DNA of 64,000 nt from Hyphomicrobiaceae bacterium. GTDB taxonomy: Bacteria > Pseudomonadota > Alphaproteobacteria > Rhizobiales > Hyphomicrobiaceae. The translations under genes were made by a program, and so were the position numbers. The DNA is taken from positions 1-64,000 of the forward strand of contig JAURWC010000076.1 of NCBI GenBank assembly GCA_030655135.1, read 5' to 3'. Numbering within the stretch: position 1 is the first letter of the stretch; the number at the start of each line of letters is the position of its first letter. Of this stretch, positions 8,841 through 17,742 are shown piece by piece. The notes under the pieces are model-generated. The model saw only the letters and a program-made list of their open reading frames with translations. It ran no database searches and had not been told where the DNA came from.

Positions 8841-9709
8841 CGTGCAGCCTCCCGCTGGTTTTGCTGGTTGCGCTGGAACAGCACGATCGGGATGACGAGC
8901 ATGAAGAGCAGGATGACGGCCACGGCCGAGGCCAAAGGCCAATCCCGGTTGGAGAAGAACTCCGACCACAAGGTCTTGCCGATCATCAGCGTGTCGGATC
9001 CGCCGAGCAGGTCGGGGATGACGAACTCGCCCATCGCCGGAATGAAGACGAGGAAGCAGCCGGCCATCACGCCGGGAATGGAGAGCGGGAACGTGACCTG
9101 CCAGAACGTCTTCCAAGGCGGCGAGCCGAGGTCTTGAGCTGCTTCGAGCAGCGCGGGATTGAGCTTTTCAAGGCTGGCATACAGCGGCAGGATCATGAAG
9201 GGCAGGTACGAATAAACGATGCCGATGTAGACGGCGTACACCGTGTTGTGGATCGTCAGCGGATCGATGCCGAAATTCGACAAGAAAAGATTGAGCAGGC
9301 CCTCCTTCTTCAGGATGCCGATCCAGGCGTAGACGCGGATCAGGAATGACGTCCAAAACGGCAGGATGACGAACATGACCAGCAGCGGCTGCCATTGCTT
9401 GGGCGCGCGCGCCATGCCGTAGGCGACGGGATAAGCGATGATCAGCGTCAACAGCGTCGATATGAAAGCGATCTTGAGACTGGCCCAGTAGGCATTGGTG
9501 TAGAGCGGATCACTGAAGATGAAGCCGTAGTTTTCGAAGTCGAGGCCGGCGAAGAAGGCGCGGAGATTGGCAAAATCCAGCACCGGCGTATAGGGCGGCA
9601 TGGCGCTCGCCGTGTCCGACAGCGAGATCTTGAACACGATCAGGAACGGGATGAGGAAGAGAACGAGAAGCCAGAAATAGGGTATCCCGATAACGATCCA
9701 GCGGCGCAT
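8837..9709 (-). CDS. potH: Polyamine ABC transporter permease PotH/PotB type (290 aa)
   Basis: The partner permease of the importer. A hydrophobic N-terminal helix is followed by a long periplasmic loop, then about five more membrane segments. The EAA motif reads LEAAQDLGSPPWKTFWQVTFPLS. Typical PotH/PotB blocks such as LPFWTSFLIRVYAWIG and EFVIPDLLGGSDT are present. It lies 54 bp after potG and overlaps potI by 4 bp. Confidence 0.9.
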   Translation of the reverse strand: MRRWIVIGIPYFWLLVLFLIPFLIVFKISLSDTASAMPPYTPVLDFANLRAFFAGLDFENYGFIFSDPLYTNAYWASLKIAFISTLLTLIIAYPVAYGMARAPKQWQPLLVMFVILPFWTSFLIRVYAWIGILKKEGLLNLFLSNFGIDPLTIHNTVYAVYIGIVYSYLPFMILPLYASLEKLNPALLEAAQDLGSPPWKTFWQVTFPLSIPGVMAGCFLVFIPAMGEFVIPDLLGGSDTLMIGKTLWSEFFSNRDWPLASAVAVILLFMLVIPIVLFQRNQQNQREAAR

Positions 9710-9763
9710 GACCTATCTCACTCTCACTTCTCAGTTCCCTCGCACGGCAACGGCGGCCGCTGA

Positions 9764-10978
9764 TCAGCGGATGAGCACGACACCCGCATCTGCCGGCCAG
9801 TCGAGCCAGACGTCGTTTTCCCAGTTGATGGTGTTGTCGACAGCCAACGAGGCATTCGCGCGCAAAGCGGTCACACTCTCGTCGTTGCCGACGGCGACGT
9901 GATAGTGCGAGATCGAGCCGAGATAGCCGATGTTTTCGACCTTGCCGGGAATGGCGTTGACGTCGGTCGCGGGCCTATCCAAGCCGATGCGAACCTTCTC
10001 GGGTCTAAGCGCCAGCCAGACCTGCTGGTCCTTGGTCGCGCCCGAGGGTGGCGGCTGCGCCACGAATTTGCCGGTGCCGTCGACCCAGTTGAGCTCGAGC
10101 TGGCCATCCGGCAGCACGTTGCTGACGCGGCATTCCAGAATGTTCACGTCGCCGATGAAAGACGCCACGTATTGCGACTGCGGCGTTTCGTAGATCTCGC
10201 CAGGGGTCGACACTTGCACCAGTTCGCCGTGGTCCATGACGGCGATGCGGCTCGATACCGTCATCGCCTCTTCCTGGTCGTGCGTGACGATGATGAAAGT
10301 GGTGCCCGTGCTCTCCTGGATATGCATCAACTCGAACTGCGCGGTCTGGCGGAGGCGCTTATCCAACGCACCGAGAGGCTCGTCGAGCAACATAATGCGG
10401 GGCTTCTTGGCGATGGCGCGGGCAAGCGCGACGCGCTGCTGCTGGCCACCTGACAACTGGTGGGGTTTGCGTTTGGCGAACTGCTTCAGTTCCAGCATCC
10501 CCATAGCTTCATCGACGCGCGCGTCGATGTCGGCAGCCGGCATGCCTTCCTGGCGCAGGCCAAAGCCAATATTGCGTTCCACGCTCATGTGGGGGAACAG
10601 CGCGTAGGACTGGAACATCATGTTCACGGCATCACGCTCGTACGGCATGAGGTCGGTGACGTCCTTACCGTTGACAATGATGCGGCCCTCGGTCGGCTTT
10701 TCAAAGCCGGCCAGCATGCGCAGCAGCGTAGTCTTGCCGCAACCAGACGGGCCGAGCAGTGCAAAAAACTCCCGCTCGTAGATGTCGAGCGAAATGTTGT
10801 TGACTGCGACGAAGCTGCCGAAGCGTTTCGTGACGTTCTCGAAGCGCACGATAGGCGTGGCGTTCGGATCTTTCCACGGCGCAAAGCTGGATTGCGGTGC
10901 CGGAGTGCGCCGGGCCTTCTTGGCACTCGGGCTGGCGGCCGGTGCAGGCATCGTATCGTTTGTCGTCGCCACGGACAT
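9764..10978 (-). CDS. potG: Polyamine ABC transporter ATP-binding protein (404 aa)
   Basis: The nucleotide-binding subunit of the importer. Walker A GPSGCGKTT, the signature LSGGQQQRVALARA and Walker B IMLLDEP are all present, followed by a switch His (IIVTHDQEEA). A C-terminal TOBE-like domain occupies the last 100 residues. An N-terminal extension of about 40 residues rich in Ala, Pro and Lys precedes the ABC domain, as in PotG (377 aa in E. coli). The gene lies between the substrate-binding protein gene and the permease genes. Confidence 0.92.
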   Translation of the reverse strand: MSVATTNDTMPAPAASPSAKKARRTPAPQSSFAPWKDPNATPIVRFENVTKRFGSFVAVNNISLDIYEREFFALLGPSGCGKTTLLRMLAGFEKPTEGRIIVNGKDVTDLMPYERDAVNMMFQSYALFPHMSVERNIGFGLRQEGMPAADIDARVDEAMGMLELKQFAKRKPHQLSGGQQQRVALARAIAKKPRIMLLDEPLGALDKRLRQTAQFELMHIQESTGTTFIIVTHDQEEAMTVSSRIAVMDHGELVQVSTPGEIYETPQSQYVASFIGDVNILECRVSNVLPDGQLELNWVDGTGKFVAQPPPSGATKDQQVWLALRPEKVRIGLDRPATDVNAIPGKVENIGYLGSISHYHVAVGNDESVTALRANASLAVDNTINWENDVWLDWPADAGVVLIR

Positions 10979-11114
10979 CTACTAACTCCTTGCCGCTCAG
11001 AAGTTCAAGTCGTACGTCGCTGCTTACCCGAATGTGCAAGCCGATTTTCCGGAAAGAGGCATTCGACAGCGAAGCGGCGCCGGATCTTATCCCAGCGCCG
11101 CTAAATCTTTTCAT

Positions 11115-12221
11115 CTACTGGCCGGTGGTGACCTTGGTCCACGTGCGCGTGACCGTGCGCTGCAGTTTTGGGTCATAGCTGGTCTTTACGTAGAGGCGCT
11201 TCAGCATCTCTTCGTCAGGGAAGATGTTCGGGTTCTTCAGGATCGCTTCGTCGATGAACTTCTGCGAAGCGAGGTTTCCGTTGGCATAGTTGATGTAGTT
11301 CGATGCCTTGGCGATGACCTCAGGACGCAGCATGTAGTCGAGGAAAAGATGGGCTGCCTCGACGTTCTTGGCATCTGCCGGGATGGCCATCTGGTCGAAC
11401 CACATCTGTGCGCCTTCCTTGGGCACGGAGAGCACCACCTCGACGCCATTCTTGGCTTCCGTGGCGCGCGTGGCACCCTGCAGAATATCGCCCGAGAAGC
11501 CGACGGCCAGGCAGATGTCGCCATTTGCCAGCGCGTTGATGAATTCCGAGGAATGGAATTTCTGGATGTTGGGCCGGACCTTCTCGAGCAGTTCGCCGGC
11601 CTTCTTGATGTCCTCGGGGTCTTTGCTATCCGGGTTGAGCTTCAGATAGTGCAGGGCCGCAGGGAGAATGTCGTCGGCGGAGTCCAGCAGGTGAATGCCG
11701 CAGTCTTTGAACTTCGACACGACCTCAGGCTTGAAGATCATGTCCCAGCTGTCGACGGGTGCATCAGGCATGGCCTTCTTGATCTTCTCGACATTGTAGC
11801 CGAGCGACGTGGTGCCCCACATGTAATTGATCGAGTACTCGTTGCCGGGATCGTAGATGGCCGTGCGTTCGTTGATCAGCGGCCATGTGTTCTTGAGGTT
11901 GGGGAGCTTGGACTTGTCGAGCTTCTGAAAAACCTTCGCGTTGATCAAACGCGTCAGGTAGGGGCCCGTTGGAACGACAATATCGTAGCCGCTGCCACCG
12001 GCCAGCATCTTGGTTTCCAGAACGTCATTGCTGTCGAAAACGTCGTACGTGATCTTGATGCCGGTTTCCTTGGTGAAGTCGTCCAGTACAGACTTCTCGA
12101 TGTAGTCCGACCAGTTGTAGATCCGCAGTTCCTTGTCGGCAGCGAATACTGGTTGCGCGACGACGGCGGCCGCCAGAACGGCTCCGGTCAGCGCGCGGCA
12201 CAATCCACCCACGTTCAACAT
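11115..12221 (-). CDS. potF: Polyamine-binding periplasmic protein (368 aa)
   Basis: The solute-binding protein of the importer. A signal peptide (cleavage near VFA-AD) leads into ELRIYNWSDYIEKSVLDDF, the hallmark of PotD/PotF; the YNWSDYI strand lines the amine pocket. The body has the usual two-lobed fold length. ATG 12221 is preceded by GAGGAGAG. It is the first gene of the operon, and a 136-bp gap before potG may hold an attenuating or processing element. Putrescine or spermidine preference cannot be told from sequence; the linked catabolic genes favour putrescine. Confidence 0.9.
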   Translation of the reverse strand: MLNVGGLCRALTGAVLAAAVVAQPVFAADKELRIYNWSDYIEKSVLDDFTKETGIKITYDVFDSNDVLETKMLAGGSGYDIVVPTGPYLTRLINAKVFQKLDKSKLPNLKNTWPLINERTAIYDPGNEYSINYMWGTTSLGYNVEKIKKAMPDAPVDSWDMIFKPEVVSKFKDCGIHLLDSADDILPAALHYLKLNPDSKDPEDIKKAGELLEKVRPNIQKFHSSEFINALANGDICLAVGFSGDILQGATRATEAKNGVEVVLSVPKEGAQMWFDQMAIPADAKNVEAAHLFLDYMLRPEVIAKASNYINYANGNLASQKFIDEAILKNPNIFPDEEMLKRLYVKTSYDPKLQRTVTRTWTKVTTGQ

Positions 12222-12305
12222 CCGATACTCTCCTCGATCGGTGCCCCCGCGTTCGCACGCCAGCAACGCGCCCTCGCAGTGAACACCTGTTTCAACGCGA
12301 CCCCA

Positions 12306-12317
12306 TTGTGATCACAA
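12306..12317. promoter_or_regulatory. Palindromic operator candidate for the GntR regulator
   Basis: TTGTGATCACAA, a perfect 12-bp palindrome in the 228-bp space between the divergent potF operon (start 12221) and the GntR gene (start 12450). Position and symmetry suit a GntR/FCD dimer; the binding protein is inferred. Confidence 0.5.
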
Positions 12318-12449
12318 AATTCGCGATGTACAACAGTGTCGTTGCAGGCGGACGAATTTTTCCTGCTGATCGCTGGCGGTCCAACCAGATGGCCAGCGTT
12401 CGACGCAGTGTCTGCCGTTGACGAACAAGCGAAAAATGCCAGTGAGTCG

Positions 12450-13229
12450 ATGTCGGTTCAGATCAAAAAACGGCCTGCCAAAGCGGCAAGGAAGCCTTTG
12501 CCCGCAAAGCGTGCGGCCGATGCACAGCCAGCGGGCATGACTGCGCACGAGAGCGTTTACCGCACGCTGCGCGAGCGCATTTTGATCGGCGGTTTCGCTC
12601 CCGGCATGGCTGTGACGTTGCGCGGGCTAGCCGATACATTGGGCGTCAGCGTCATGCCCGTTCGCGACGCCGTGCGCCGCCTGATTGCAGAACGCGCACT
12701 GATGATGCAGGACAATCGCCGCGTGCTGGTGCCGGAGATGACGCGGTCGAAATTCAACCAGGTGGTCTTTGCGCGGCAATCGATGGAGCCTGAGCTTGCG
12801 GCGCGCGCCCTGCCAAGCATGACGGCTAGCGACATCAAGGCCTTGCAGGCGATCGACCAGTCGATCGACCGCGCCATGAGCAAGGGCGACGTTGAAGGCT
12901 ACATGCGCGGTAACTTTCAGTTTCACTTTGCCATCTATAAACTGGCGCGCAACGATATGCTGCTGGGGCTCGTGGAAAGCGTCTGGCTGCAGTTCGGGCC
13001 GTTCATGCGCGTAGCTTACGGCCGCTACGACACCTCAAAGCTTGAGGATTTCCATCAGGCCGCGCTGAAAGCCATGCGCAGCGGAGACGAAGCGGGCCTA
13101 CGCGCGGCGATCGCTGCCGACATCGGGCAAGGCATGAGCTTCATCGGCGACGAAGTTCTGGCTCATGCCGAGGCCGGCGGCAAAGGTGCACGCACGCATG
13201 CCTACGTTCCGGCGAGGGCGGCTTCCTAG
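12450..13229 (+). CDS. GntR-family (FCD type) transcriptional regulator (259 aa)
   Basis: An N-terminal winged helix (residues about 30-100; VYRTLRERILIGGFAPGMAVTLRGLADTLGVS) is followed by an all-helical FCD effector domain with the usual metal/ligand residues. It is divergent from the polyamine import/oxidase operon and directly upstream of a glutamine-synthetase-like ligase gene. It is therefore a good candidate for the local polyamine-responsive repressor. The start at 12450 was preferred over 12336, which would add a non-homologous leader; a Lys/Ala-rich tail still precedes the HTH. Confidence 0.88.
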   Translation: MSVQIKKRPAKAARKPLPAKRAADAQPAGMTAHESVYRTLRERILIGGFAPGMAVTLRGLADTLGVSVMPVRDAVRRLIAERALMMQDNRRVLVPEMTRSKFNQVVFARQSMEPELAARALPSMTASDIKALQAIDQSIDRAMSKGDVEGYMRGNFQFHFAIYKLARNDMLLGLVESVWLQFGPFMRVAYGRYDTSKLEDFHQAALKAMRSGDEAGLRAAIAADIGQGMSFIGDEVLAHAEAGGKGARTHAYVPARAAS

Positions 13230-13285
13230 CAAGACTTTCCATATGCCTAGACCACCAGAAACTAAGATCCAAATCAGGTGCACTC

Positions 13286-14686
13286 ATGACGGTCCTCGAA
13301 GGCGCAAAGCCAGCAGACGTTGAACTCCTTGGAGCAGGCGCGACGCCCGACACACTGCGGGTGTGGCTGCGCCAGCATCGCATTGAGGAGATTGACTGCG
13401 CGGTGCCCGATATCGCGGGCGTGGCGCGCGGCAAGACGATGCCTGCGGAAAAGTTCGTGAAGCTCGATCCGACGCATTTGCCGATCTCGATCTTCCACCA
13501 GACGATCACCGGCGACTACGTGGGCTTTGAGGAAGACGGGCAGGCGCTCTACGCCGAGAGCGACCTGATGATGGTGCCGGATCTCGACACCATCCGGCCT
13601 GCACCATGGGCGTCGAGCCCGACGGCGCAGGTGATCCATGATGCGACATGGCAGAGCGGCGAGCCGGTGGAAATCGCGCCGCGCAACGTGCTCAAACGTG
13701 TCGTCGCATTGTATCATAAGGAAGGCTGGACGCCGGTGGTGGCGCCGGAGCTTGAATTCTATCTCACCAAGACGAACCCTGATCCTGACTATCCGCTGGA
13801 GCCGCCGATGGGCCGTTCGGGCCGCGCCGGCGCGGGCCGGCAGGCCTACAGCCTCGGCGCTGTTGATGAGTATGACAAGATCGTCGACGACATCTACGAG
13901 TTCGCGGAACGGCAATATCTGAAGATCGACACGATCATTCAGGAAGGCGGCGCGGCGCAGCTGGAAATCAACCTTTTGCACGGCGATCCGGTGGATCTCG
14001 CAGACCAGGTGTTCCTGTTCAAGCGGACCATTCGCGAGGCGGCCTTCACGCACGGCTGCTACGCCACATTCATGGCCAAGCCGCTCGCCAACGAGCCCGG
14101 CAGCGCCATGCACATCCATCAGAGCATCGTCGACAGCAAGACCGGCAGGAACATCTTCACTCAAGACGACGGCGAGCCGAGCAAGTTATTTTACCAGTTC
14201 CTGGCAGGCCAACAGCTGTACCTGCCGCCGGCCATGTGCCTGCTAGCGCCGTACGTGAATTCGTATCGTCGATTGGTACCGGGAGGTGCTGCGCCCATCA
14301 ACGTGGAGTGGGGCAACGACAATCGCTCCGCCGGTCTGCGCGTGCCGTTCTCGCCGGTTGCTGCACGACGCGTGGAGAACCGCCTTGCGGGATCAGATGC
14401 CAATCCATATCTGGCGTTGGCGGCCAGCCTGGCTTGCGGATACCTCGGGCTCAAGAAGCAACTGGAGCCGCGCGCCGCAGTTATCGGCAACGCGTATCGC
14501 AATGATCACCAATTGCCACGCGGCCTGCTGGAAGCGCTGCTCGACTTCGAGGAGAGCAAGGAGTTGCACGAGCTTCTCGGACCTCGGTTCTGCCACGTCT
14601 ACCTCGACCTGAAGCGCTCCGAATTCGAGGAGTTCATGCGCGTGATCAGTCCGTGGGAACGCGAACATCTGCTGCTGAGCGTTTGA
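13286..14686 (+). CDS. puuA: Glutamine synthetase family ligase, gamma-glutamylputrescine synthetase-like, copy 1 (466 aa)
   Basis: A GlnA-fold ATP-dependent ligase. It shows the metal/glutamate blocks ELEFYLTK, EGGAAQLEINL, PGSAMHIHQSI and the NDNRSAGLRVPFS loop. It lacks the adenylylation tyrosine region of nitrogen-assimilating GlnA and has the shorter N-terminus of PuuA/GlnA3-type enzymes that glutamylate amines. It lies 56 bp downstream of the GntR regulator gene on the same strand. A second paralogue is at 19411-20766, so the two may handle different amines or conditions. Confidence 0.85.
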   Translation: MTVLEGAKPADVELLGAGATPDTLRVWLRQHRIEEIDCAVPDIAGVARGKTMPAEKFVKLDPTHLPISIFHQTITGDYVGFEEDGQALYAESDLMMVPDLDTIRPAPWASSPTAQVIHDATWQSGEPVEIAPRNVLKRVVALYHKEGWTPVVAPELEFYLTKTNPDPDYPLEPPMGRSGRAGAGRQAYSLGAVDEYDKIVDDIYEFAERQYLKIDTIIQEGGAAQLEINLLHGDPVDLADQVFLFKRTIREAAFTHGCYATFMAKPLANEPGSAMHIHQSIVDSKTGRNIFTQDDGEPSKLFYQFLAGQQLYLPPAMCLLAPYVNSYRRLVPGGAAPINVEWGNDNRSAGLRVPFSPVAARRVENRLAGSDANPYLALAASLACGYLGLKKQLEPRAAVIGNAYRNDHQLPRGLLEALLDFEESKELHELLGPRFCHVYLDLKRSEFEEFMRVISPWEREHLLLSV

Positions 14687-14792
14687 GAAAAAAGTGTTCC
14701 GCGGCTGTCGATCTGGCTTGGCTCGTTCGTCGCTGAGATGGAAGAGGCATAAAAGCGGCACGGCGCCGCGACTCGACCCCGGAGCCCTTGTG

Positions 14793-15161
14793 ATGCGTTT
14801 CATGTCGATCGTTTCAGCACCCCCGTCCTCTTATGGTCAGCCGACACCCGCCCTCATGGAGGCCATCGGCAAGCTCTCCGAACGCGAGATAGCGTCGGGC
14901 CGCATGATCGACACCGGCGGTCTTGTTCCCCTTGAACAAGGCGCGCGCGTCAGTGTGCGCAAAGGCGAGGTCGTCGTGCAGGACGGACCGTTCACCGAAG
15001 CCAAGGAGGTCATCGGCGGCTACGCGATCTTCGAATTGCAGAACGCCGAGGAGGCGCTCGCTCTGGCAGTAGAATTCATGCAACTGCACAAGGACCACAT
15101 GCCGGGCTGGGAAGGCACCTGCGAGGTCCGCGCGCTGTTTGCCGATCCCCAGTGCTGCTGA
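14793..15161 (+). CDS. YCII/DGPF-domain protein (122 aa)
   Basis: A small ferredoxin-like-fold protein of the YCII-related family. The diagnostic QDGPFTEAKEVIGGY block is near residue 70. Family members are often found beside ECF sigma factors, but none is seen here and the biochemical role is unknown. ATG 14793 follows GGAG at a workable distance. It is not obviously linked to the ligase gene 106 bp upstream. Confidence 0.85.
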   Translation: MRFMSIVSAPPSSYGQPTPALMEAIGKLSEREIASGRMIDTGGLVPLEQGARVSVRKGEVVVQDGPFTEAKEVIGGYAIFELQNAEEALALAVEFMQLHKDHMPGWEGTCEVRALFADPQCC

Positions 15162-15185
15162 TCGCTTGGCGCGGCGCCGGCCAAC

Positions 15186-15665
15186 CTATGGCGTGAGGCT
15201 CGAGACCGGAAGCATGCGGGCGGAGACTTCTCGCAGGGCGAAGTTGGATTTCAGCTGAGTGACGCCGGGCAGCTTCGACAGCTCTTCCTTATGGATGCGC
15301 TCGAAGTCGGATAGGCTCTTGGCCAGAACCATGAGGATGTAGTCGTCCTCACCCGCCATCAGGTAGCAGCCGACGATCGAAGGCGAGGCGGCGGCGGCCT
15401 TGTCGAAGGCGGTCAGCAGGGCGGCGTCCTGGCTCTTGAGGCTGACCTGCACGATGACGAACATCTCCAACCCCAGGGCAGCGCGGCTGATGCGGGCCTG
15501 GTAGCCCTCGATCACGCCCTGCTCTTCCAAGCCTTTGATGCGCCGTGCGATTGCCGTGGGAGACAGCGGGATGCGCTCGGCCAGCTGGACCTGGCTCTGC
15601 CGGCCATCAGCCACCAAAGCCGATAGAATCGCTTTATCCAGCGTGTCGAGGGGCTTTGTTTTCAT
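15186..15665 (-). CDS. Lrp/AsnC family transcriptional regulator (159 aa)
   Basis: An N-terminal HTH (LDTLDKAILSALVADGRQSQVQLAERIPLSPTAIARRI, residues 6-43) is followed by an RAM ligand-binding/oligomerisation domain. Length is normal. Such regulators respond to amino acids and often control amino-acid or amine catabolism. Its neighbours are a polyamine region to either side and a divergent 31-codon gene sharing its upstream region. It is likely autoregulated through that 143-bp spacer. Confidence 0.9.
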   Translation of the reverse strand: MKTKPLDTLDKAILSALVADGRQSQVQLAERIPLSPTAIARRIKGLEEQGVIEGYQARISRAALGLEMFVIVQVSLKSQDAALLTAFDKAAAASPSIVGCYLMAGEDDYILMVLAKSLSDFERIHKEELSKLPGVTQLKSNFALREVSARMLPVSSLTP

Positions 15666-15736
15666 TTTTCTGCTGGTTAACCATGATATGCGCTTATATT
15701 CTGCGTATTTGCGACATTTGGCAACAGCTTTGTGGC

Positions 15737-15765
15737 TGTTTCCGGCGCGGCATCTCGCCTATATT
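15737..15765 (+). promoter_or_regulatory. Candidate promoter of the 31-codon gene
   Basis: TGTTTC (15737-15742), a 17-bp spacer and TATATT (15760-15765), the latter a near-consensus -10. Transcription would begin about 40 bp before the ATG at 15809. Confidence 0.45.
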
Positions 15766-15808
15766 CAGGTCATCAACCGGCGCCCAATGGCGCCACTAGG
15801 AGAGTGTT

Positions 15809-15904
15809 ATGACTGCCGCTGCCATGATCGTGACCAACGCTATTCTTCGTACGGCCGAGACCGTTGTGAACGCTGCGAACACCCGCGCGCGCAAGGCCCG
15901 CTAA
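15809..15904 (+). CDS. 31-residue small protein of unknown function
   Basis: Too short for normal gene calling but complete as a unit: the Shine-Dalgarno AGGAGAG at 15798-15804, ATG at 15809, 31 sense codons, TAA at 15904 and a strong intrinsic terminator from 15929. The peptide has an Ala/Thr/Val/Ile-rich helical middle (MIVTNAILRTAETVVNAA) and a basic tail (TRARKAR). It is not a signal peptide or a clear membrane span. It is divergent from the Lrp/AsnC gene. I do not recognise it. The transcript could alternatively be a dual-function sRNA. Confidence 0.65.
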   Translation: MTAAAMIVTNAILRTAETVVNAANTRARKAR

Positions 15905-15928
15905 CGGCCTACGAAGTGTTGGATGACG

Positions 15929-15955
15929 AAAGGGCGCCCCTGAGGCGCCCTTTTT
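15929..15955 (+). terminator. Strong Rho-independent terminator of the 31-codon gene
   Basis: AAAGGGCGCC and GGCGCCCTTT form a 10-bp perfect stem around a 5-nt loop, ending in a TTTTT run. It lies 25 bp after the TAA. Confidence 0.9.
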
Positions 15956-16257
15956 GATTCAAGTGGTTGGGCTGACCTTCGCTATCCACCTCCGCAACGC
16001 CCAGTGCAGATGACAACCTGCCCTCCTCGTCATGGCCGCGGAGGCGGCCATCCACGACACGCCTCAAATGCTCGAGGTCCCGGCTATGACGTACAGGCTC
16101 GACGACACGCACTCTCCTTTGAACTTCGTCTTGCTGACACGCGTCGTGGGTCCCCGCCTTCGCGGGGATAACGATATTGAGGGATGCGCCGTCGTGGTCA
16201 ATTCACGCGCGACGACGACGCGCAGAAACAACGGCGGATTGCACCGGCACCAATGGA
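15956..16257. other. Gap between small gene and gabT, with a palindrome
   Basis: No credible gene. The one notable element is CCCCGC-CTTC-GCGGGG at 16152-16167, the core of a dispersed intergenic palindrome often seen in alphaproteobacteria. It may terminate the minus-strand gabT transcript, although a U-tract is missing. Confidence 0.55.
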
Positions 16258-17544
16258 TCAGCCCGTCTGACTTACGGCTTCGGCGAGGCTGGCCTCGAAC
16301 AGGTCCATGCCTTCGCGGACGATTTCGTCGCTGGCTGTAAGCGGCGGCAGGAAGCGGATGACGTTGCCGTAGATGCCACACGACAGCAGGATCAGGCCGC
16401 GCTGGTTGGCGGCCCTGAGCAAGGCGGACGTGACAGCCGGTGCGGGCGCGCCATTCATTTCCAGCTCGATGGCGCACATGGCGCCGAGGCCGCGGACGTC
16501 GCCGATGCAGTTCAGGTTGGAGTGCTGTTGGATCGCCGTGCAGCGGTCGATGATGATCTTGCCGATGGCGTTGGCGCGGCTGATCAAGTCTTCATCCTTG
16601 ATGATGTCGAGGACGGCGTGGGCCGCCGCGCAGGCAACCGGGTTGCCGGCATAGGTGCCGCCGAGGCCGCCGGGCGCGGAGGCGTCCATCACGTCGGCGC
16701 GGCCGGTGATGGCGGAGACCGGGAAGCCGCCGGCAAGACCTTTTGCGAGCGTGACGACGTCGGCTTTCACGCCGGCGTGCTCCAGCGCGAACATCCGGCC
16801 GGTGCGGGCAAAGCCGGTCTGGATCTCGTCGCCGATGAGCAGGATGCCGTGCTCGTCGCACAGTTTGCGCAGCGCCTGCAGGAAATCGAACGGGGCGATG
16901 TTGAAGCCGCCCTCGCCCTGCACCGGCTCGATGATGATGCCAGCGATGCTAGAGGGGTCGGCGACGTACTTGAACAAGCCTTTCAGTCCTTCGAGGCTTT
17001 GTTCGCCGGTGACGCCGTGATGCGTGTTCGGGAACGGCACGTTGTAGATGTCGGACGGGAAGGGGCCGAAGTCCTTCTTGTAGGGCACGGCCTTGCCCGT
17101 GAGCGCCATGCCCATGTGGGTGCGGCCGTGGAAGCCGCCACTGAACGAGATGATGCCCGGCCGCTTGGTGAACGCGCGCGCGACCTTCACCGCGTTCTCG
17201 ACGGCTTCGGCGCCGGTGGACGCCAGCATCGTTTTTGCCGGGCCGTGCACCGGGGCGATGGCATTGAGGCGTTCGCACAGGCTGACGTAGTTCTCGTGCG
17301 GCGTCACCTGGAAGCAGACATGGCTGAAGGCCTCAAGCTGATCCTTGACGGCCTGCACGATCCGCGGGTGCTGGTGGCCCGTGTTGACCACAGCGATGCC
17401 GGCCCCGAAGTCGATGAAGCGCTGGCCGTCCTCGCTCCAGATCTCGGCATTCTTGGCGCGCTTGGGATAGATCGCGGTGACGTTGCCGATGCCGCGCGGC
17501 ACCGCCGCCATGCGCCGCGCGTGAAGTTCAGCAGAAGTCGCCAT
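16258..17544 (-). CDS. gabT: 4-aminobutyrate aminotransferase (428 aa)
   Basis: A class III PLP aminotransferase converting GABA and 2-oxoglutarate to succinate semialdehyde and glutamate. Diagnostic blocks are STGAEAVENAVKVARAFT, the IIIEPVQGEGGFN segment, the GDEIQTGFARTG Asp region and the PLP lysine in TLAKGLAGGFP. Length matches GabT (426 aa). The start at 17544 has AAGGAG upstream. It follows the aldehyde dehydrogenase gene on the same strand after a repeat-filled 198-bp gap, and completes the Puu route from putrescine to succinate semialdehyde. Confidence 0.9.
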   Translation of the reverse strand: MATSAELHARRMAAVPRGIGNVTAIYPKRAKNAEIWSEDGQRFIDFGAGIAVVNTGHQHPRIVQAVKDQLEAFSHVCFQVTPHENYVSLCERLNAIAPVHGPAKTMLASTGAEAVENAVKVARAFTKRPGIISFSGGFHGRTHMGMALTGKAVPYKKDFGPFPSDIYNVPFPNTHHGVTGEQSLEGLKGLFKYVADPSSIAGIIIEPVQGEGGFNIAPFDFLQALRKLCDEHGILLIGDEIQTGFARTGRMFALEHAGVKADVVTLAKGLAGGFPVSAITGRADVMDASAPGGLGGTYAGNPVACAAAHAVLDIIKDEDLISRANAIGKIIIDRCTAIQQHSNLNCIGDVRGLGAMCAIELEMNGAPAPAVTSALLRAANQRGLILLSCGIYGNVIRFLPPLTASDEIVREGMDLFEASLAEAVSQTG

Positions 17545-17553
17545 GGTAGACTC

Positions 17554-17740
17554 CTTGATTGCGCCTTCGACTCCCCTGCGGGGAGCCGGCCGCCAGGCGC
17601 GGATGGATCGATCGTGACACGAGGCTTGATTGCGCCTGGCGACTCCCCTGCGCGGAGCCGGCCGACAGCGCGGATGATCGATCGTGACACCAGACTTCCT
17701 TGCGCCGGCGGCCGGCTCTCCGCAGGGGAGCCGCCGGCGC
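17554..17740. repeat. Tandem 70-71-bp repeat with terminal inverted repeat
   Basis: Two direct copies of a CTTGATTGCGCC...CTCCCCTGCG...GGATCGATCGTGACAC unit begin at 17554 and 17625. A third, diverged start is at 17695, where the core is replaced by a perfect 11-bp inverted repeat GCGCCGGCGGC/GCCGCCGGCGC (17702-17712 and 17730-17740). The block fills the space between the aldehyde dehydrogenase gene and gabT and may attenuate transcription between them. Confidence 0.75.
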
Positions 17741-17742
17741 CA

